A program made the translations under genes and the position numbers. DNA of 58,515 nucleotides from Methylobacterium aquaticum (GTDB taxonomy: Bacteria; Pseudomonadota; Alphaproteobacteria; Rhizobiales; Beijerinckiaceae), in NCBI RefSeq assembly GCF_001043915.1, contig NZ_LABX01000183.1, positions 1-58,515 of the forward strand. Reading direction: 5' to 3'. Positions within the stretch are counted from its first letter, which is position 1; every line of letters starts with the position of its first letter. Below the pieces are notes generated by a model that made no database searches, was not told where the DNA came from, and was given only the letters and a program-made list of their open reading frames with translations. Positions 30,224-39,182 of the stretch are shown here, piece after piece.

Positions 30224-30569
30224 GGGAAAAACCTTCTGAACGGAGCGGTCGGCATCCGGCTCCGGCGCGACACTGGGCTTGGGTGGTAAACAATCTCTCT
30301 ACGCAACGTGCGAGCGCACCGGTTATGCAGGGTCCGACAGGGCTTTGCCCCCGCGGCGTCCGCCTTCTCGAATTGCTCACGGATTTGAGCTAACCCGGAT
30401 CGGCTCATCCGGGCGTCTCACCCGTGCAACAGGCAGCCGCCTCGGTGGCCCGCGCGGGGGATGCCGGGGCGACCGGCCGGACGGGACCGAGCCCGATCCG
30501 GCAACGACTTAGAACCTCGGCCGGCGTCCCGCGCGGCGCCCCGGCCCGACCCCGTCCCGCAGGTGTTTC
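30224..30569. other. divergent gap upstream of cysS
   Basis: 346 bases between a leftward secreted-protein gene and rightward cysS. No gene, T-box-like element or clear promoter was recognised. It presumably holds both promoters. Confidence 0.4.
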
Positions 30570-31949
30570 ATGGCCTCGCTGTTGCGCCTCTACAACACGC
30601 TCTCCCGGGCCAAGGAGCCGCTCCGGCCGATCGATTCGGGCCGGGTGCGGATGTATGCCTGCGGCCCGACCGTCTACGACGCGGCCCATATCGGCAACGC
30701 CCGGCCGCTGATCGTCTTCGACCTGCTGTTCCGGCTCTTGCGCCACCTCTACGGCGCCGACGCCGTCGCCTATGCCCGCAACGTCACGGACGTGGACGAC
30801 AAAATCAACGCCCGGGCGGCGGAGCGCGGCATCACCATCCGCGAGCTCACCGACGGGACGCTGGCGCAGTTCCACGATGACATCCGCCGCCTCGGCATCC
30901 TGATGCCGCAGGACGTGAACGCGCCGGGCAAGCCCCCGGCGATGATCGAGCCGCGGGCGACCGACCACATCGTCGAGATGACGGCCCTCATCGACCGCCT
31001 CGTGGCGGCCGGCCACGCCTACGTGGCCGAGGAGCACGTGCTGTTCGACGTGCCCTCGATGCCCGATTACGGCGCCCTGTCGCGCCGCCCGCTCGACGAG
31101 ATGGAGGCCGGGGCCCGGGTCGACGTGGCGCCCTACAAGCGCTCACCGCTCGATTTCGTGCTGTGGAAGCCCTCGAAGCCCGGTGAGCCGTCCTGGCCCT
31201 CGCCCGCCGGGATCGCCGTCCCGGGGCGGCCGGGCTGGCACATCGAGTGCTCGGCCATGGCCTGGAAGCATCTCGGCGAGACCTTCGACATCCATGCCGG
31301 CGGCATCGACCTGGTGTTTCCCCACCACGAGAACGAGGTGGCGCAGTCGCGCTGCTGCTTCGGCACGCCGGTGATGGCCAATCTCTGGCTCCACAACGGC
31401 TTCCTCCAGGTCGAGGGGGAGAAGATGTCGAAGTCGCTCGGCAACTTCGTCACCTTGCGCGAGGTGCTGGCGGATTGGCCGGGGGAGGTCGTGCGCCTCG
31501 CCATGCTGCGCACCCATTACCGCCAGCCGATCGACTGGACCCTGCGCGGCCTGGAGGAGGCGAGCCGTACCCTCGACCGCTGGTACGACGCCACCGGCGA
31601 CGTCGCCCCGGGCCCGGCGCCCGACAGCGTGCTCGAGCCGCTCTTGGACGACCTCAACACCCCGGCGGCCCTCGGCGAGGTGCACCGCCTCGACGACCCG
31701 GCGGCGTTGAAGGCCGGCGCCGGCCTGCTCGGCCTCCTCGGCCAGAGCAAGTCCGAGCGCGACCGGGCGGCGGTGGCGGCCTCCGGCGTCGACGCCGCGG
31801 CGGTGGAGGCGCTGATCGTCGCGCGCAAGGAGGCCCGCGCCCGCAAGGACTGGGCCGAATCCGACCGGATCCGCGGGGCGCTCACGGCGCTTGGGGTGAC
31901 GGTGAAGGACAACAAGGACGGGACGACCACCTGGACGGTGGGCACGTAG
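30570..31949 (+). CDS. cysS: cysteine--tRNA ligase
   Basis: Charges tRNA-Cys. The 459 residues have the class I HIGH-type motif in AAHIGNARPLIVFDLL (about 36-51), the KMSKS-type motif KMSKSLGN (about 285), and zinc ligands in YACGPTVYD, HIECSAMAWKHLG and HHENEVAQS. The C-terminal DALR-like helical region follows. The length matches bacterial CysRS (about 460). It is convergent with the DUF1737 gene; a GGGGGG-CGTG-CCCCCC palindrome (31965-31980) lies between the stops. Confidence 0.97.
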   Translation: MASLLRLYNTLSRAKEPLRPIDSGRVRMYACGPTVYDAAHIGNARPLIVFDLLFRLLRHLYGADAVAYARNVTDVDDKINARAAERGITIRELTDGTLAQFHDDIRRLGILMPQDVNAPGKPPAMIEPRATDHIVEMTALIDRLVAAGHAYVAEEHVLFDVPSMPDYGALSRRPLDEMEAGARVDVAPYKRSPLDFVLWKPSKPGEPSWPSPAGIAVPGRPGWHIECSAMAWKHLGETFDIHAGGIDLVFPHHENEVAQSRCCFGTPVMANLWLHNGFLQVEGEKMSKSLGNFVTLREVLADWPGEVVRLAMLRTHYRQPIDWTLRGLEEASRTLDRWYDATGDVAPGPAPDSVLEPLLDDLNTPAALGEVHRLDDPAALKAGAGLLGLLGQSKSERDRAAVAASGVDAAAVEALIVARKEARARKDWAESDRIRGALTALGVTVKDNKDGTTTWTVGT

Positions 31950-31964
31950 GACCATAGGCCGAGA

Positions 31965-31980
31965 GGGGGGCGTGCCCCCC
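31965..31980. terminator. G/C palindrome between convergent genes
   Basis: Six G, CGTG, six C, positioned 15 bases after the cysS stop and 11 bases before the DUF1737 stop. It could serve both directions, although neither side has a T-run. Confidence 0.4.
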
Positions 31981-31991
31981 TCACGCCGCCG

Positions 31992-32198
31992 TCATTCCTT
32001 GACGACCGACGGCCACACCACCGCCTGCGCCACGATCACGTCGGTCCCGTTGAAGGTGCAGGAGGGCGAGCCGTACAGCCGGTAGCCGAGCGCCAGCGCC
32101 TCCGAGATCCGGCGGCAGAATTGGGCGTCGTCCTTGCCCGTGATCAGGCGGTAGGGCAGCATGTCGGCCGGAGGCTTCGGGTCCGAGGTGGTGGCCAC
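31992..32198 (-). CDS. DUF1737 domain protein
   Basis: A 68-residue protein. The central LPYRLITGKDDAQFCRRISEALALGYRLYGSP matches the short DUF1737 module (pattern Y-x-L-x-T-G, F-x3-V/I, L-x2-G-[WY]-x-L-x-G-x-P). The function of the family is unknown. It is convergent with cysS. Confidence 0.8.
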   Translation of the reverse strand: MATTSDPKPPADMLPYRLITGKDDAQFCRRISEALALGYRLYGSPSCTFNGTDVIVAQAVVWPSVVKE

Positions 32199-32238
32199 TT
32201 TGTGCTCCCGGTGAGAGTGTTCGTTGATCCATCTGCCA

Positions 32239-32345
32239 CCTCATCCTGAGGTGCCCACGGAGCGGGCCTCGCAGGAGGGCTCCAGGTCGCGCAGGGACAT
32301 CTGGAGACCTCCTTCGAGGCGGCTTCGCAGCACCTCAGGATGAGG
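32239..32345. repeat. MITE-like 107-bp element with 16-bp perfect terminal inverted repeats
   Basis: The left end CCTCATCCTGAGGTGC (32239-32254) and the right end GCACCTCAGGATGAGG (32330-32345) are exact inverted repeats, and each end is itself partly palindromic. There is no coding capacity. A second, degenerate copy lies at 29725-29844. Similar CCTCAGGATGAGG-ended intergenic elements are, to my recollection, frequent in alphaproteobacterial genomes. Confidence 0.85.
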
Positions 32346-32406
32346 CAGAAACCTGGCGTCGCCGATCCCCGGCTCGGCGTTCGCGGCGCGGAACGGCGCC
32401 GAAGTT

Positions 32407-32506
32407 TGAGCATGGTCCGACCAAGCGGACACCGGTTGGTCTCAGAAAATGCGGCAAAATCAGAGACCTGGACTGGCATCTGATTGCAACGTGATCGGGT
32501 GTGCTG
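32407..32506 (-). repeat. dispersed hairpin repeat, copy D
   Basis: Reads on the minus strand. The core stem is GACCAA / TTGGTC (plus-strand positions 32418-32423 and 32435-32440) around an 11-base loop CCGGTGTCCGC. The lead-in TTTTGCCGCATTTTCT and an upstream GATCACGTTGCAATC block match copy C. The G-C to C-G swap in the stem is compensated on both arms. Confidence 0.85.
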
Positions 32507-32538
32507 CGCTCGCTGGAGCCGCGAGTGCCGCCGGGGCT

Positions 32539-33132
32539 TCAGAACTTCGCATCGATCAGCGCCTCCGCCTCCGGCCGCGGCGTGGCCTTCCGGATCGCCT
32601 CGCGCAGCATCGGCACCGCCTGGTCCGGTTCCTCGGCGACGAGGTAGCTGAGGTCCAGCCCCTCGCGGATGAAGCCGGTGCGGCGCATGTGGTCGAGGAG
32701 GCCGAGGAATGGCGCCCAGAAGCCGGCCACCGAGAGCAGCAGGATCGGCTTGGCGTGCTGGCCGAGCTGCGACCAGGTCATCTGCTCGACCAGCTCCTCC
32801 AGGGTGCCGATGCCCCCCGGCAGGGCCACGAAGGCGTCGGACCGGTCGAACATCAGCTTCTTGCGGGTGTGCATGTCGGAGACCACGATGGTCTCCTGCA
32901 CGTCGTCGAGCATGCGCTCGCGCGACTTCAGGAAGTCCGGGATGATGCCGGTGACGTGGCCGCCATGGTCGAGCACCGCCCGCGCCACGGTGCCCATCAG
33001 CCCGACATTGCCGCCGCCATAGACGAGGGCGATGCCGGCCTCCGCCAGATGGCGCCCCAGCGCCCGCGCCGCCGCCTCGAAGACCGGATCGGTGCCGAAT
33101 CCCGAGCCGCAATACACGCAAACCGTCCGCAT
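32539..33132 (-). CDS. LOG-family (TIGR00730) nucleotide phosphoribohydrolase-like protein
   Basis: A 197-residue Rossmann-fold protein. It has the YGGGNVGLMGTVA loop and the diagnostic PGGIGTLEEL motif (PGGxGTxxE) of the LOG family, whose members release bases from nucleoside monophosphates, including cytokinin ribotides in plants and plant-associated bacteria. The start at ATG 33132 (MRTVCVYCGSGFG) sits on the first strand; the longer frame to 33195 is unlikely. It is divergent from the LysM gene. Confidence 0.88.
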   Translation of the reverse strand: MRTVCVYCGSGFGTDPVFEAAARALGRHLAEAGIALVYGGGNVGLMGTVARAVLDHGGHVTGIIPDFLKSRERMLDDVQETIVVSDMHTRKKLMFDRSDAFVALPGGIGTLEELVEQMTWSQLGQHAKPILLLSVAGFWAPFLGLLDHMRRTGFIREGLDLSYLVAEEPDQAVPMLREAIRKATPRPEAEALIDAKF

Positions 33133-33351
33133 CGAGTCTCCACACCGTTCGCGGCCGAAACCGGCCGTTGCCACGCACTGCCCTGCGCCACGCAAGTTTC
33201 CGGCCGAGCCGCGCGATGCGCGCCGCGTGGTCTCGCCCCGCCAGTCCTGTTACTATGGGGGCGATGGCGTCGGCGTGTCGACCGGAGGCGAAAGGTCGCG
33301 CGGTCCCGCGGCACCATCGATCGGAGGGCCCGTGAGCCGGAGTGTTGCGCC

Positions 33352-34644
33352 ATGACGACCGAGTTGCGAACGACCGAGCTGCGCAAGGGCATCGTCCTCG
33401 CGGGCGTCGGCGTCGTCGCCGGGTTCGTGCTCATCGGCGTCGCCGCCAGCGGCACGCGGCTGTTCTCGCTCGACGCGCCGGAGACGGCGCCGGCGGCGAT
33501 CGCGCCGCAAGCCCCGGTGCCGCTCGCCGCCCTGCCGGCCAAGCCCGAACCCCCCGCCGCCGCGGATGGCGCTCCGGCCTTCGACGTCATCCGGGTCGAG
33601 CCCGACGGGGCGAGCGTCGTCGCCGGGCGCAGCCGGCCTGGGGCCGAGGTGGAGCTTCTGCGCGACGGTCAGCCCTTTGCCCGTGCCAAGGCCGACGAGG
33701 CCGGCAACTTCGCCCTGGTGCCGCCGGCCCTGCCGCCGGGAACCCACGAGATCACTCTGCGCAGCACCGCGCCGGACGGCGCCACGGCCGCCGGCCGGGC
33801 GAGCGCCGTGGTGGTGGTGGCGCCGGACCGCCGCACCCAGCCCCTGGTCGCCGTGACGGCGCCCGGCCAGCCGACCGCCGTGCTCTCGCTGCCGGGGAGC
33901 ACGGCCGGAACTGAGCCCGCCAAGGTCGATCCGGCCAAGGTCGACCCGGCCAAAGCCGAGGCCCGGGGCGTGACCAAGGCTCCGGCCGGTCCCGCCCCGG
34001 TCAAGGTCGTCGGCGTCGATGCCGAGGCGGGGGGGCGGCTCTACGTCACCGCGCAGGGCGCCCCGAAGGCCAACCTCCGGCTCTACCTCAACGACACGCT
34101 GGTGGCGCCTGGCCAGGCCGGGCCCGACGGCCGCGTCGCCTTCACGATCGGCCGCGGGGTCGAGCCGGGCGATTACCGGGTGCGGATCGACCAGGTCGAT
34201 CCCGCCTCGGGCGCGGTCAAGACCCGCGCCGAGACCGCCTTCGCGGTGCCGCCGCTTCTCGACCGGCCGGTCCCGGCCGAGGTCCCGGCCCGCAAGTCCC
34301 TGCTGCGCGGCGCGTCCCCGGGTGGCCCTGCCCCCGTGGTCGCTCCCGCCACGACCGGGGCGGGCGCGACCGCGACGGTCTCGGCGTCCCCGGGCGCGGA
34401 GGCGTCGCCGAATCCCGTCGATCCCGTCGCGGTGTTCGTGCCCGGCATCAGCACCGCGAAGGTCATCCGCGGCGACAACCTGTGGAGCATCAGCCGCCGG
34501 GCCTACGGCAAGGGCCTGCGCTACACCGTGATCTTCGACGCCAACCAGGGCCAGATCCGCGACCCGAACCGGATCTATCCCGGCCAGGTCTTCGTGCTGC
34601 CCGGCGAGACGTCGCAGGCGCGCGAGCCGGAGAGGCGCGGCTGA
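33352..34644 (+). CDS. LysM-domain membrane-anchored protein with Ig-like repeats
   Basis: A 430-residue protein. It has an N-terminal membrane anchor (about 12-32), Ala/Pro-rich linkers, and two beta-rich segments that look like Ig-like adhesion folds (about 85-160, RVEPDGASVVAGRSRPGAEVELLRDG; and about 220-290, VDAEAGGRLYVTAQGAPKANLRLYLND). The C-terminal LysM (about 370-420, KVIRGDNLWSISRRAYGKGLRYTVIFDAN...IYPGQVFVLP) binds peptidoglycan. VDPAKVDPAK is a short degenerate repeat. The architecture is typical of alphaproteobacterial 'LysM peptidoglycan-binding' proteins of unknown role in the envelope. It is 149 bases from the ABC exporter. Confidence 0.85.
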   Translation: MTTELRTTELRKGIVLAGVGVVAGFVLIGVAASGTRLFSLDAPETAPAAIAPQAPVPLAALPAKPEPPAAADGAPAFDVIRVEPDGASVVAGRSRPGAEVELLRDGQPFARAKADEAGNFALVPPALPPGTHEITLRSTAPDGATAAGRASAVVVVAPDRRTQPLVAVTAPGQPTAVLSLPGSTAGTEPAKVDPAKVDPAKAEARGVTKAPAGPAPVKVVGVDAEAGGRLYVTAQGAPKANLRLYLNDTLVAPGQAGPDGRVAFTIGRGVEPGDYRVRIDQVDPASGAVKTRAETAFAVPPLLDRPVPAEVPARKSLLRGASPGGPAPVVAPATTGAGATATVSASPGAEASPNPVDPVAVFVPGISTAKVIRGDNLWSISRRAYGKGLRYTVIFDANQGQIRDPNRIYPGQVFVLPGETSQAREPERRG

Positions 34645-34793
34645 TCCGCACGGGCGTTTCGGAGAGCGGGTTGTGTCCGGGGGCTTGCCAGGGCCGGCGG
34701 CCCCCGCCTCGCAGGCCCGGGCCGCGTCGGGCGCGCTGTCGCGCCGTCCCGTCCTGGCTTATATGCCGCCCGATCCCGTCCGGAACCGGTTCC

Positions 34794-36734
34794 TTGTCCA
34801 CCACCCAGATTCCCCCGGCCGAGCCCGAGCGGCCCGGCCTCGTCGCGACCTACCGCCGCCTGTGGCCCTATCTCTGGCCCCACGGCCGGCCCGATCTTCA
34901 GCGCCGCGTCTTCACCGCCTTCGGGTTGCTGCTGGTCGCCAAGGTCGTCACCCTGGCGATGCCGTTCACCTTCAAATGGGCGACCGACGCCCTGGTGGCG
35001 GTTGTCGGGGCTAAGGACGGGGCCGTCCCGACCGGGATCTGGGCCGCGCCGGCCCTGATGATCCTGCTCTACGGCGCCACCCGGATCGCCATGGCGCTGC
35101 TGACCCAGGTCCGCGACGGGCTCTTCGCCAAGGTGGCGATGCATGCGGTGCGGCGCCTGGCGCTCCAGACCTTCCGGCACATGCACCAATTGTCCCTGCG
35201 CTTCCACCTCGAGCGCAAGACCGGTGGCCTGACCCGGGTGCTGGAGCGGGGGCGCAACGGCATCGAGGAACTCTCGCGCCTGATGGTGCTGACGCTGGTG
35301 CCGACCATCGTCGAGTTCCTGCTGGTGCTGGGCACGCTCGCCTACGAGTTCGACCTCCTCTACTCGGTCGTGGTCCTCGTCATGGTGGCGGCCTATCTCG
35401 GCTATACCTACAAGGCCACGGAATGGCGCATCGCCATCCGGCGGCGGATGAACGATTCCGACACCGACGCCAACACCAAGGCGGTCGATTCGCTGCTCAA
35501 CTACGAGACGGTGAAGTATTTCGGTGCGGAAACCCGCGAGACCGCCCGCTACGACCAGTCGATGGCCCGCTACGAGAAGGCGTCGACCCAAACTTATGTC
35601 TCGCTCGCGGTGCTGAACGCCGGCCAGGCGGTGATCTTCACGATCGGCATGAGCGTGGTGATGTGGCTCGCCGCCCGCGACATCATGGCCGGACGGACGA
35701 CGATCGGCGGCTTCGTGCTGGTCAACACCATGCTGGTGCAGCTCTCGATGCCGCTCAACTTCATGGGCATGATCTACCGCGAGATCAAGCAGGCCCTGAT
35801 CGACATCGACGACATGTTCAAGATCCTGCATCGCAACCCCGAGATCGCCGACCGGCCGGGCGCCGCCCCGCTCGCGATCACCGAGGCGGTGGTGCGGTTC
35901 GAGGACGTGCACTTCGCCTACGTGCCGGAGCGGCCGATCCTGCGCGGCATCAGCTTCACGGTGCCGGCGGGGCGCACCGTCGCGATCGTCGGGCCGTCGG
36001 GGGCCGGCAAGTCCACCCTGTCGCGCCTGCTGTTCCGCTTCTACGAACCGCAAGCCGGCCGCATCACGGTCGACGGGCAGGACATCGCGGGCGTGCAGCA
36101 GGAGTCGTTGCGCGCCGCCATCGGCATGGTGCCGCAGGACACGGTGCTGTTCAACGACACGATCGGCTACAACATCCGCTACGGCCGCTGGGAGGCGAGC
36201 GAGGCGGAACTGCGCGAGGCCGCGACCCTCGCGCAGATCGACCGCTTCATCGCCGCCCTGCCGGAGGGCTACGACACGCCGGTGGGCGAGCGCGGCCTGA
36301 AGCTCTCGGGCGGCGAGAAGCAGCGCGTCGCCATCGCCCGCACGATCCTGAAGGGGCCGCCGATCCTGGTCCTCGACGAGGCGACCTCGGCCCTCGATTC
36401 CTTCACCGAGCGCGAGATCCAGGATGCCCTCGACCGGGTGAGCCGGGGCCGCACCACCCTGGTCATCGCCCATCGCCTCTCGACGGTGGTCGGCGCCGAC
36501 GAGATCATCGTCCTCGACCAGGGCCGCATCGCCGAGCGCGGCACCCATCTGGCGCTGCTCGCGCAGGGCGGTGTCTATGCGGCGATGTGGAACCGCCAGC
36601 GCGAGGCGGAGGCCGCCCGCGAGGCGCTCAAGCGCGCGGAAGCGCAGGAGGGCGAGAGCCTGCGGCAGCACCTGGAGCCGGGCGAAATTCAGGGCCCGGT
36701 CGCCAAGGCGCCGGAGCCGGCCTCGGTGGCGTGA
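34794..36734 (+). CDS. Atm1-type ABC exporter (fused permease/ATPase)
   Basis: A half-transporter of 646 residues. Six membrane helices (about 40-320) precede the ATPase (about 355-600) with Walker A VGPSGAGKST, Q-loop VPQDTVLF, signature LSGGEKQRVAIAR, Walker B ILVLDEATSALD and H-loop IAHRLS. The match to AtmA/Atm1 (NTKAVDSLLNYETVKYFGAE and the LSMPLNFMGMIYREIKQALIDI segment) suggests export of glutathione-linked compounds tied to Fe-S or metal homeostasis. The start is set at TTG 34794 because the following residues (STTQIPPAEPERPGLVATYRRLWPYLWP) are family-like; the frame upstream overlaps the LysM gene and is not conserved. No ATG is available at that point. Confidence 0.88.
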   Translation: MSTTQIPPAEPERPGLVATYRRLWPYLWPHGRPDLQRRVFTAFGLLLVAKVVTLAMPFTFKWATDALVAVVGAKDGAVPTGIWAAPALMILLYGATRIAMALLTQVRDGLFAKVAMHAVRRLALQTFRHMHQLSLRFHLERKTGGLTRVLERGRNGIEELSRLMVLTLVPTIVEFLLVLGTLAYEFDLLYSVVVLVMVAAYLGYTYKATEWRIAIRRRMNDSDTDANTKAVDSLLNYETVKYFGAETRETARYDQSMARYEKASTQTYVSLAVLNAGQAVIFTIGMSVVMWLAARDIMAGRTTIGGFVLVNTMLVQLSMPLNFMGMIYREIKQALIDIDDMFKILHRNPEIADRPGAAPLAITEAVVRFEDVHFAYVPERPILRGISFTVPAGRTVAIVGPSGAGKSTLSRLLFRFYEPQAGRITVDGQDIAGVQQESLRAAIGMVPQDTVLFNDTIGYNIRYGRWEASEAELREAATLAQIDRFIAALPEGYDTPVGERGLKLSGGEKQRVAIARTILKGPPILVLDEATSALDSFTEREIQDALDRVSRGRTTLVIAHRLSTVVGADEIIVLDQGRIAERGTHLALLAQGGVYAAMWNRQREAEAAREALKRAEAQEGESLRQHLEPGEIQGPVAKAPEPASVA

Positions 36735-36828
36735 GGGTCGGGGCGGCCCCCGTCCTGCCACCGCATCGTCCTGCACCTCATCTTAAAGGGCGGCCGGCGA
36801 GACTATCGCGATCTCGCCGGATCCCCCC

Positions 36829-39108
36829 ATGCCGACCACCACGCTCCGCACGGCTCCTCGCTTCAGCCTCGGCCTCGCCGCGGCGCAGGTGCCGGCCGCC
36901 GCCGCCGCGCTGCTGCTCTCGGCCTTCCTGCTGTTCTCGGTCCAGCCGCTCTTCACCAAGATGGTGCTGCCGCGCCTCGGCGGCAGCCCGGCGACCTGGT
37001 CGGTCGCCCTGGTGGTGTTCCAGGCCCTGCTGATGGGCGGCTACGTCTACGCCCATCTGCTCACCCGGTGGCTCGGCATCCGGCCGGCCCTTGCGGTCCA
37101 TCTCGGGCTGATGCTCCTCGCCGGGCTCGCCCTGCCCATCGGCGTCCCGGCCGGCTGGGGCCGCCCGCCGGCGGAGCATGAGGCGCTCTGGCTCGTCGGG
37201 CTGTTCGCGTCCGCGATCGGGCTGCCGTTCTTCGCCCTCTCGGCGAACGGCCCTCTCATCCAGGCGTGGTTCGCCCGCTCCGGCCATGCGCGGGCCGACA
37301 ACCCGTATTGCCTCTACGCGGCCTCGAATATCGGGTCCTTCGCCGCCCTCGTCGCCTATCCTCTGCTGATCGAGCCCGTCCTGCCCCTGCGGGTGCAGGC
37401 CGAGGCGTGGCTCGGCGGCTTCGTCGTGCTCGTCCTGCTGATCCTGGCCACCGGCTTGTCCTCGGCTTCGGGCGGGGCGGGTCTCTCGGGTGCGGGTCCT
37501 TTCGGGGCGGGCGCCGGGATGCCGGCCTCGGCGGCGCCCGGCTGGCGCCGTCGCGGCGCCTGGATCGGCCTCGCCCTGGTGCCCTCGGGGCTCCTGGTCT
37601 CGGTCACCGCCCATCTCTCGACCGATGTCGCGGCGGCCCCCCTCCTCTGGGTGGTCCCGCTCGCGCTCTTCCTCCTCACCTTCGTGATCGCCTTCCGGGA
37701 TGGGATGGTCCTCCCCGGCTCCGGCCCGCGCGGCCGGGCGCTGCTGCGCCTCCAGGTCTGGGGCACCGCGCTCGCCCTCGCGAGCTTCGTCGTCGGGTTC
37801 GGCCTGTGGGGCGGGCTTGCGCTCCATCTCGGCCTGTTCTTCGTCTCTGCGCTGATCTGCCACGCCACGCTCTACCACCTGCGCCCGGCCCCGGACCGGC
37901 TGACCGAGTTCTACGTCTGCGTCTCGCTCGGCGGCGTGCTGGGCGGCATCGCCTGCGGGCTGGTCGCACCGCTCGTGTTCTCGCGGGTGGTCGAGTACCC
38001 GCTCCTGATCGTCGCCGCTCTCGCGTGCCGGCCTGGCTTCCTGGCGGGCGGCACCCGCACCTGGCTCGCCGCCGTGCGGCCGATCGCCCTGGCGGGCGCG
38101 GGTGCCGCGGCGGTCATGGGTCTGGCCGGGACGATGCTCGACGTCGCCGCCCTGCCGCAGCTCCTGGCGCTGGCGGGGGCGGGCCTGCTGGCGGCGAGCT
38201 GGCGCGACCCGCACCGCCTCGCGGTGGCGGGCGTGCTGGCCCTTGCCGCCGGCCTTTTCGCGATGCGGGCGGACGCCGCCGTGAGCGTGCGCTCGTTCTT
38301 CGGCATCCACCGGATCGTCGAGACCGCCGACGGGACGACCCGCCTGCTGATGCACGGCACCACCGTGCACGGGGCGATGCGGCTCGGCCCGCCTGACGGC
38401 CCGCCGGAGCCCCTGGTGTACTACACGGCTCCGGGGCCGATCGGCACGGCGATCCGGTCTGTCCGTGCGGCGCAAGGCGGCGCCCTCGGCGCCGTCGCGG
38501 TGGTGGGTCTCGGCACCGGCAGCCTCGCCTGCCACCGGCGCGGGGCAGAATCCTGGCGCTTCTACGAGATCGACCCGGAGGTGATCCGCATCGCCCGCGA
38601 TCCGGGGCGGTTCCGCTTCCTCTCGGAATGCGGTCGCGACATGCCGGTGGTGCTGGGCGATGCGCGCCTGACCCTCGCCGATGCTCCGGGCGGGCTCGGC
38701 CTCCTGGTGATCGACGCCTTCTCGTCCGACGCGATTCCCGCCCATCTCCTCACCCGCGAGGCCCTGGCGCTCTATCTCGAAAAACTGGCCCCGAACGGCG
38801 TGCTGGCGATGCACATCACCAACCGCCACCTCGACCTCGCCCGCATCCTGGCCCGGGTCGGCGCGGAACTCGGCCTGTCGACCTACGTCGCCCGCGAAGC
38901 CTTCCCGTTCGATCCGGTGCGGTTCCGTGCCGCGGCCACGGTCGCGGTGCTCGCCCGCGATCCCGCCGATCTCGGCGCCGTCGCGGCCGATCCGGCCTGG
39001 ACGCGGATTGCGCCGGAGAGCGACCGGCGTCCCTGGACCGACGATTTCTCCAACATCCTCCAGGCGATGGCCGACAAGCTCGCGCTCCCGCGCGCTTCTG
39101 GCGATTGA
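36829..39108 (+). CDS. membrane protein fused to a spermidine synthase-like domain
   Basis: A 759-residue fusion. The N-terminal ~500 residues are many membrane helices (start: LLLSAFLLFSVQPLFTKMVLPRLGGSPATWSVALVVFQ), and the C-terminal ~240 residues form a spermidine synthase-like Rossmann domain (VAVVGLGTGSLACH, YEIDPEVIRIA, GDARLTLAD, LLVIDAFSSDAIPAHLLT). Proteins of this architecture are often called fused MFS/spermidine synthase, and their substrate is unproven. A polyamine or lipid role would fit its position upstream of psd and pssA, 74 bases to psd, but that is context only. Confidence 0.82.
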   Translation: MPTTTLRTAPRFSLGLAAAQVPAAAAALLLSAFLLFSVQPLFTKMVLPRLGGSPATWSVALVVFQALLMGGYVYAHLLTRWLGIRPALAVHLGLMLLAGLALPIGVPAGWGRPPAEHEALWLVGLFASAIGLPFFALSANGPLIQAWFARSGHARADNPYCLYAASNIGSFAALVAYPLLIEPVLPLRVQAEAWLGGFVVLVLLILATGLSSASGGAGLSGAGPFGAGAGMPASAAPGWRRRGAWIGLALVPSGLLVSVTAHLSTDVAAAPLLWVVPLALFLLTFVIAFRDGMVLPGSGPRGRALLRLQVWGTALALASFVVGFGLWGGLALHLGLFFVSALICHATLYHLRPAPDRLTEFYVCVSLGGVLGGIACGLVAPLVFSRVVEYPLLIVAALACRPGFLAGGTRTWLAAVRPIALAGAGAAAVMGLAGTMLDVAALPQLLALAGAGLLAASWRDPHRLAVAGVLALAAGLFAMRADAAVSVRSFFGIHRIVETADGTTRLLMHGTTVHGAMRLGPPDGPPEPLVYYTAPGPIGTAIRSVRAAQGGALGAVAVVGLGTGSLACHRRGAESWRFYEIDPEVIRIARDPGRFRFLSECGRDMPVVLGDARLTLADAPGGLGLLVIDAFSSDAIPAHLLTREALALYLEKLAPNGVLAMHITNRHLDLARILARVGAELGLSTYVAREAFPFDPVRFRAAATVAVLARDPADLGAVAADPAWTRIAPESDRRPWTDDFSNILQAMADKLALPRASGD

Positions 39109-39182
39109 CGCGAAGCCACGCGCCTGCCATCCGCGGGGCGCCGGACCGGCCGTTCGCGGCCGGCGAGAAAGCCCGAGGACTC

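Noticed and set aside
30239..30263. EcfG promoter (GGAGC-N16-CGTT, minus strand) before the secreted protein at 29909-30223
   Set aside because: The predicted start of transcription would be about 9 bases before the ATG, leaving no room for a ribosome site.
34482..34793. N-terminal extension of the Atm1-type exporter in the open frame from 34482
   Set aside because: This part overlaps the LysM gene in another frame and has Arg/Pro-rich shadow composition; the conserved region begins at about 34794.
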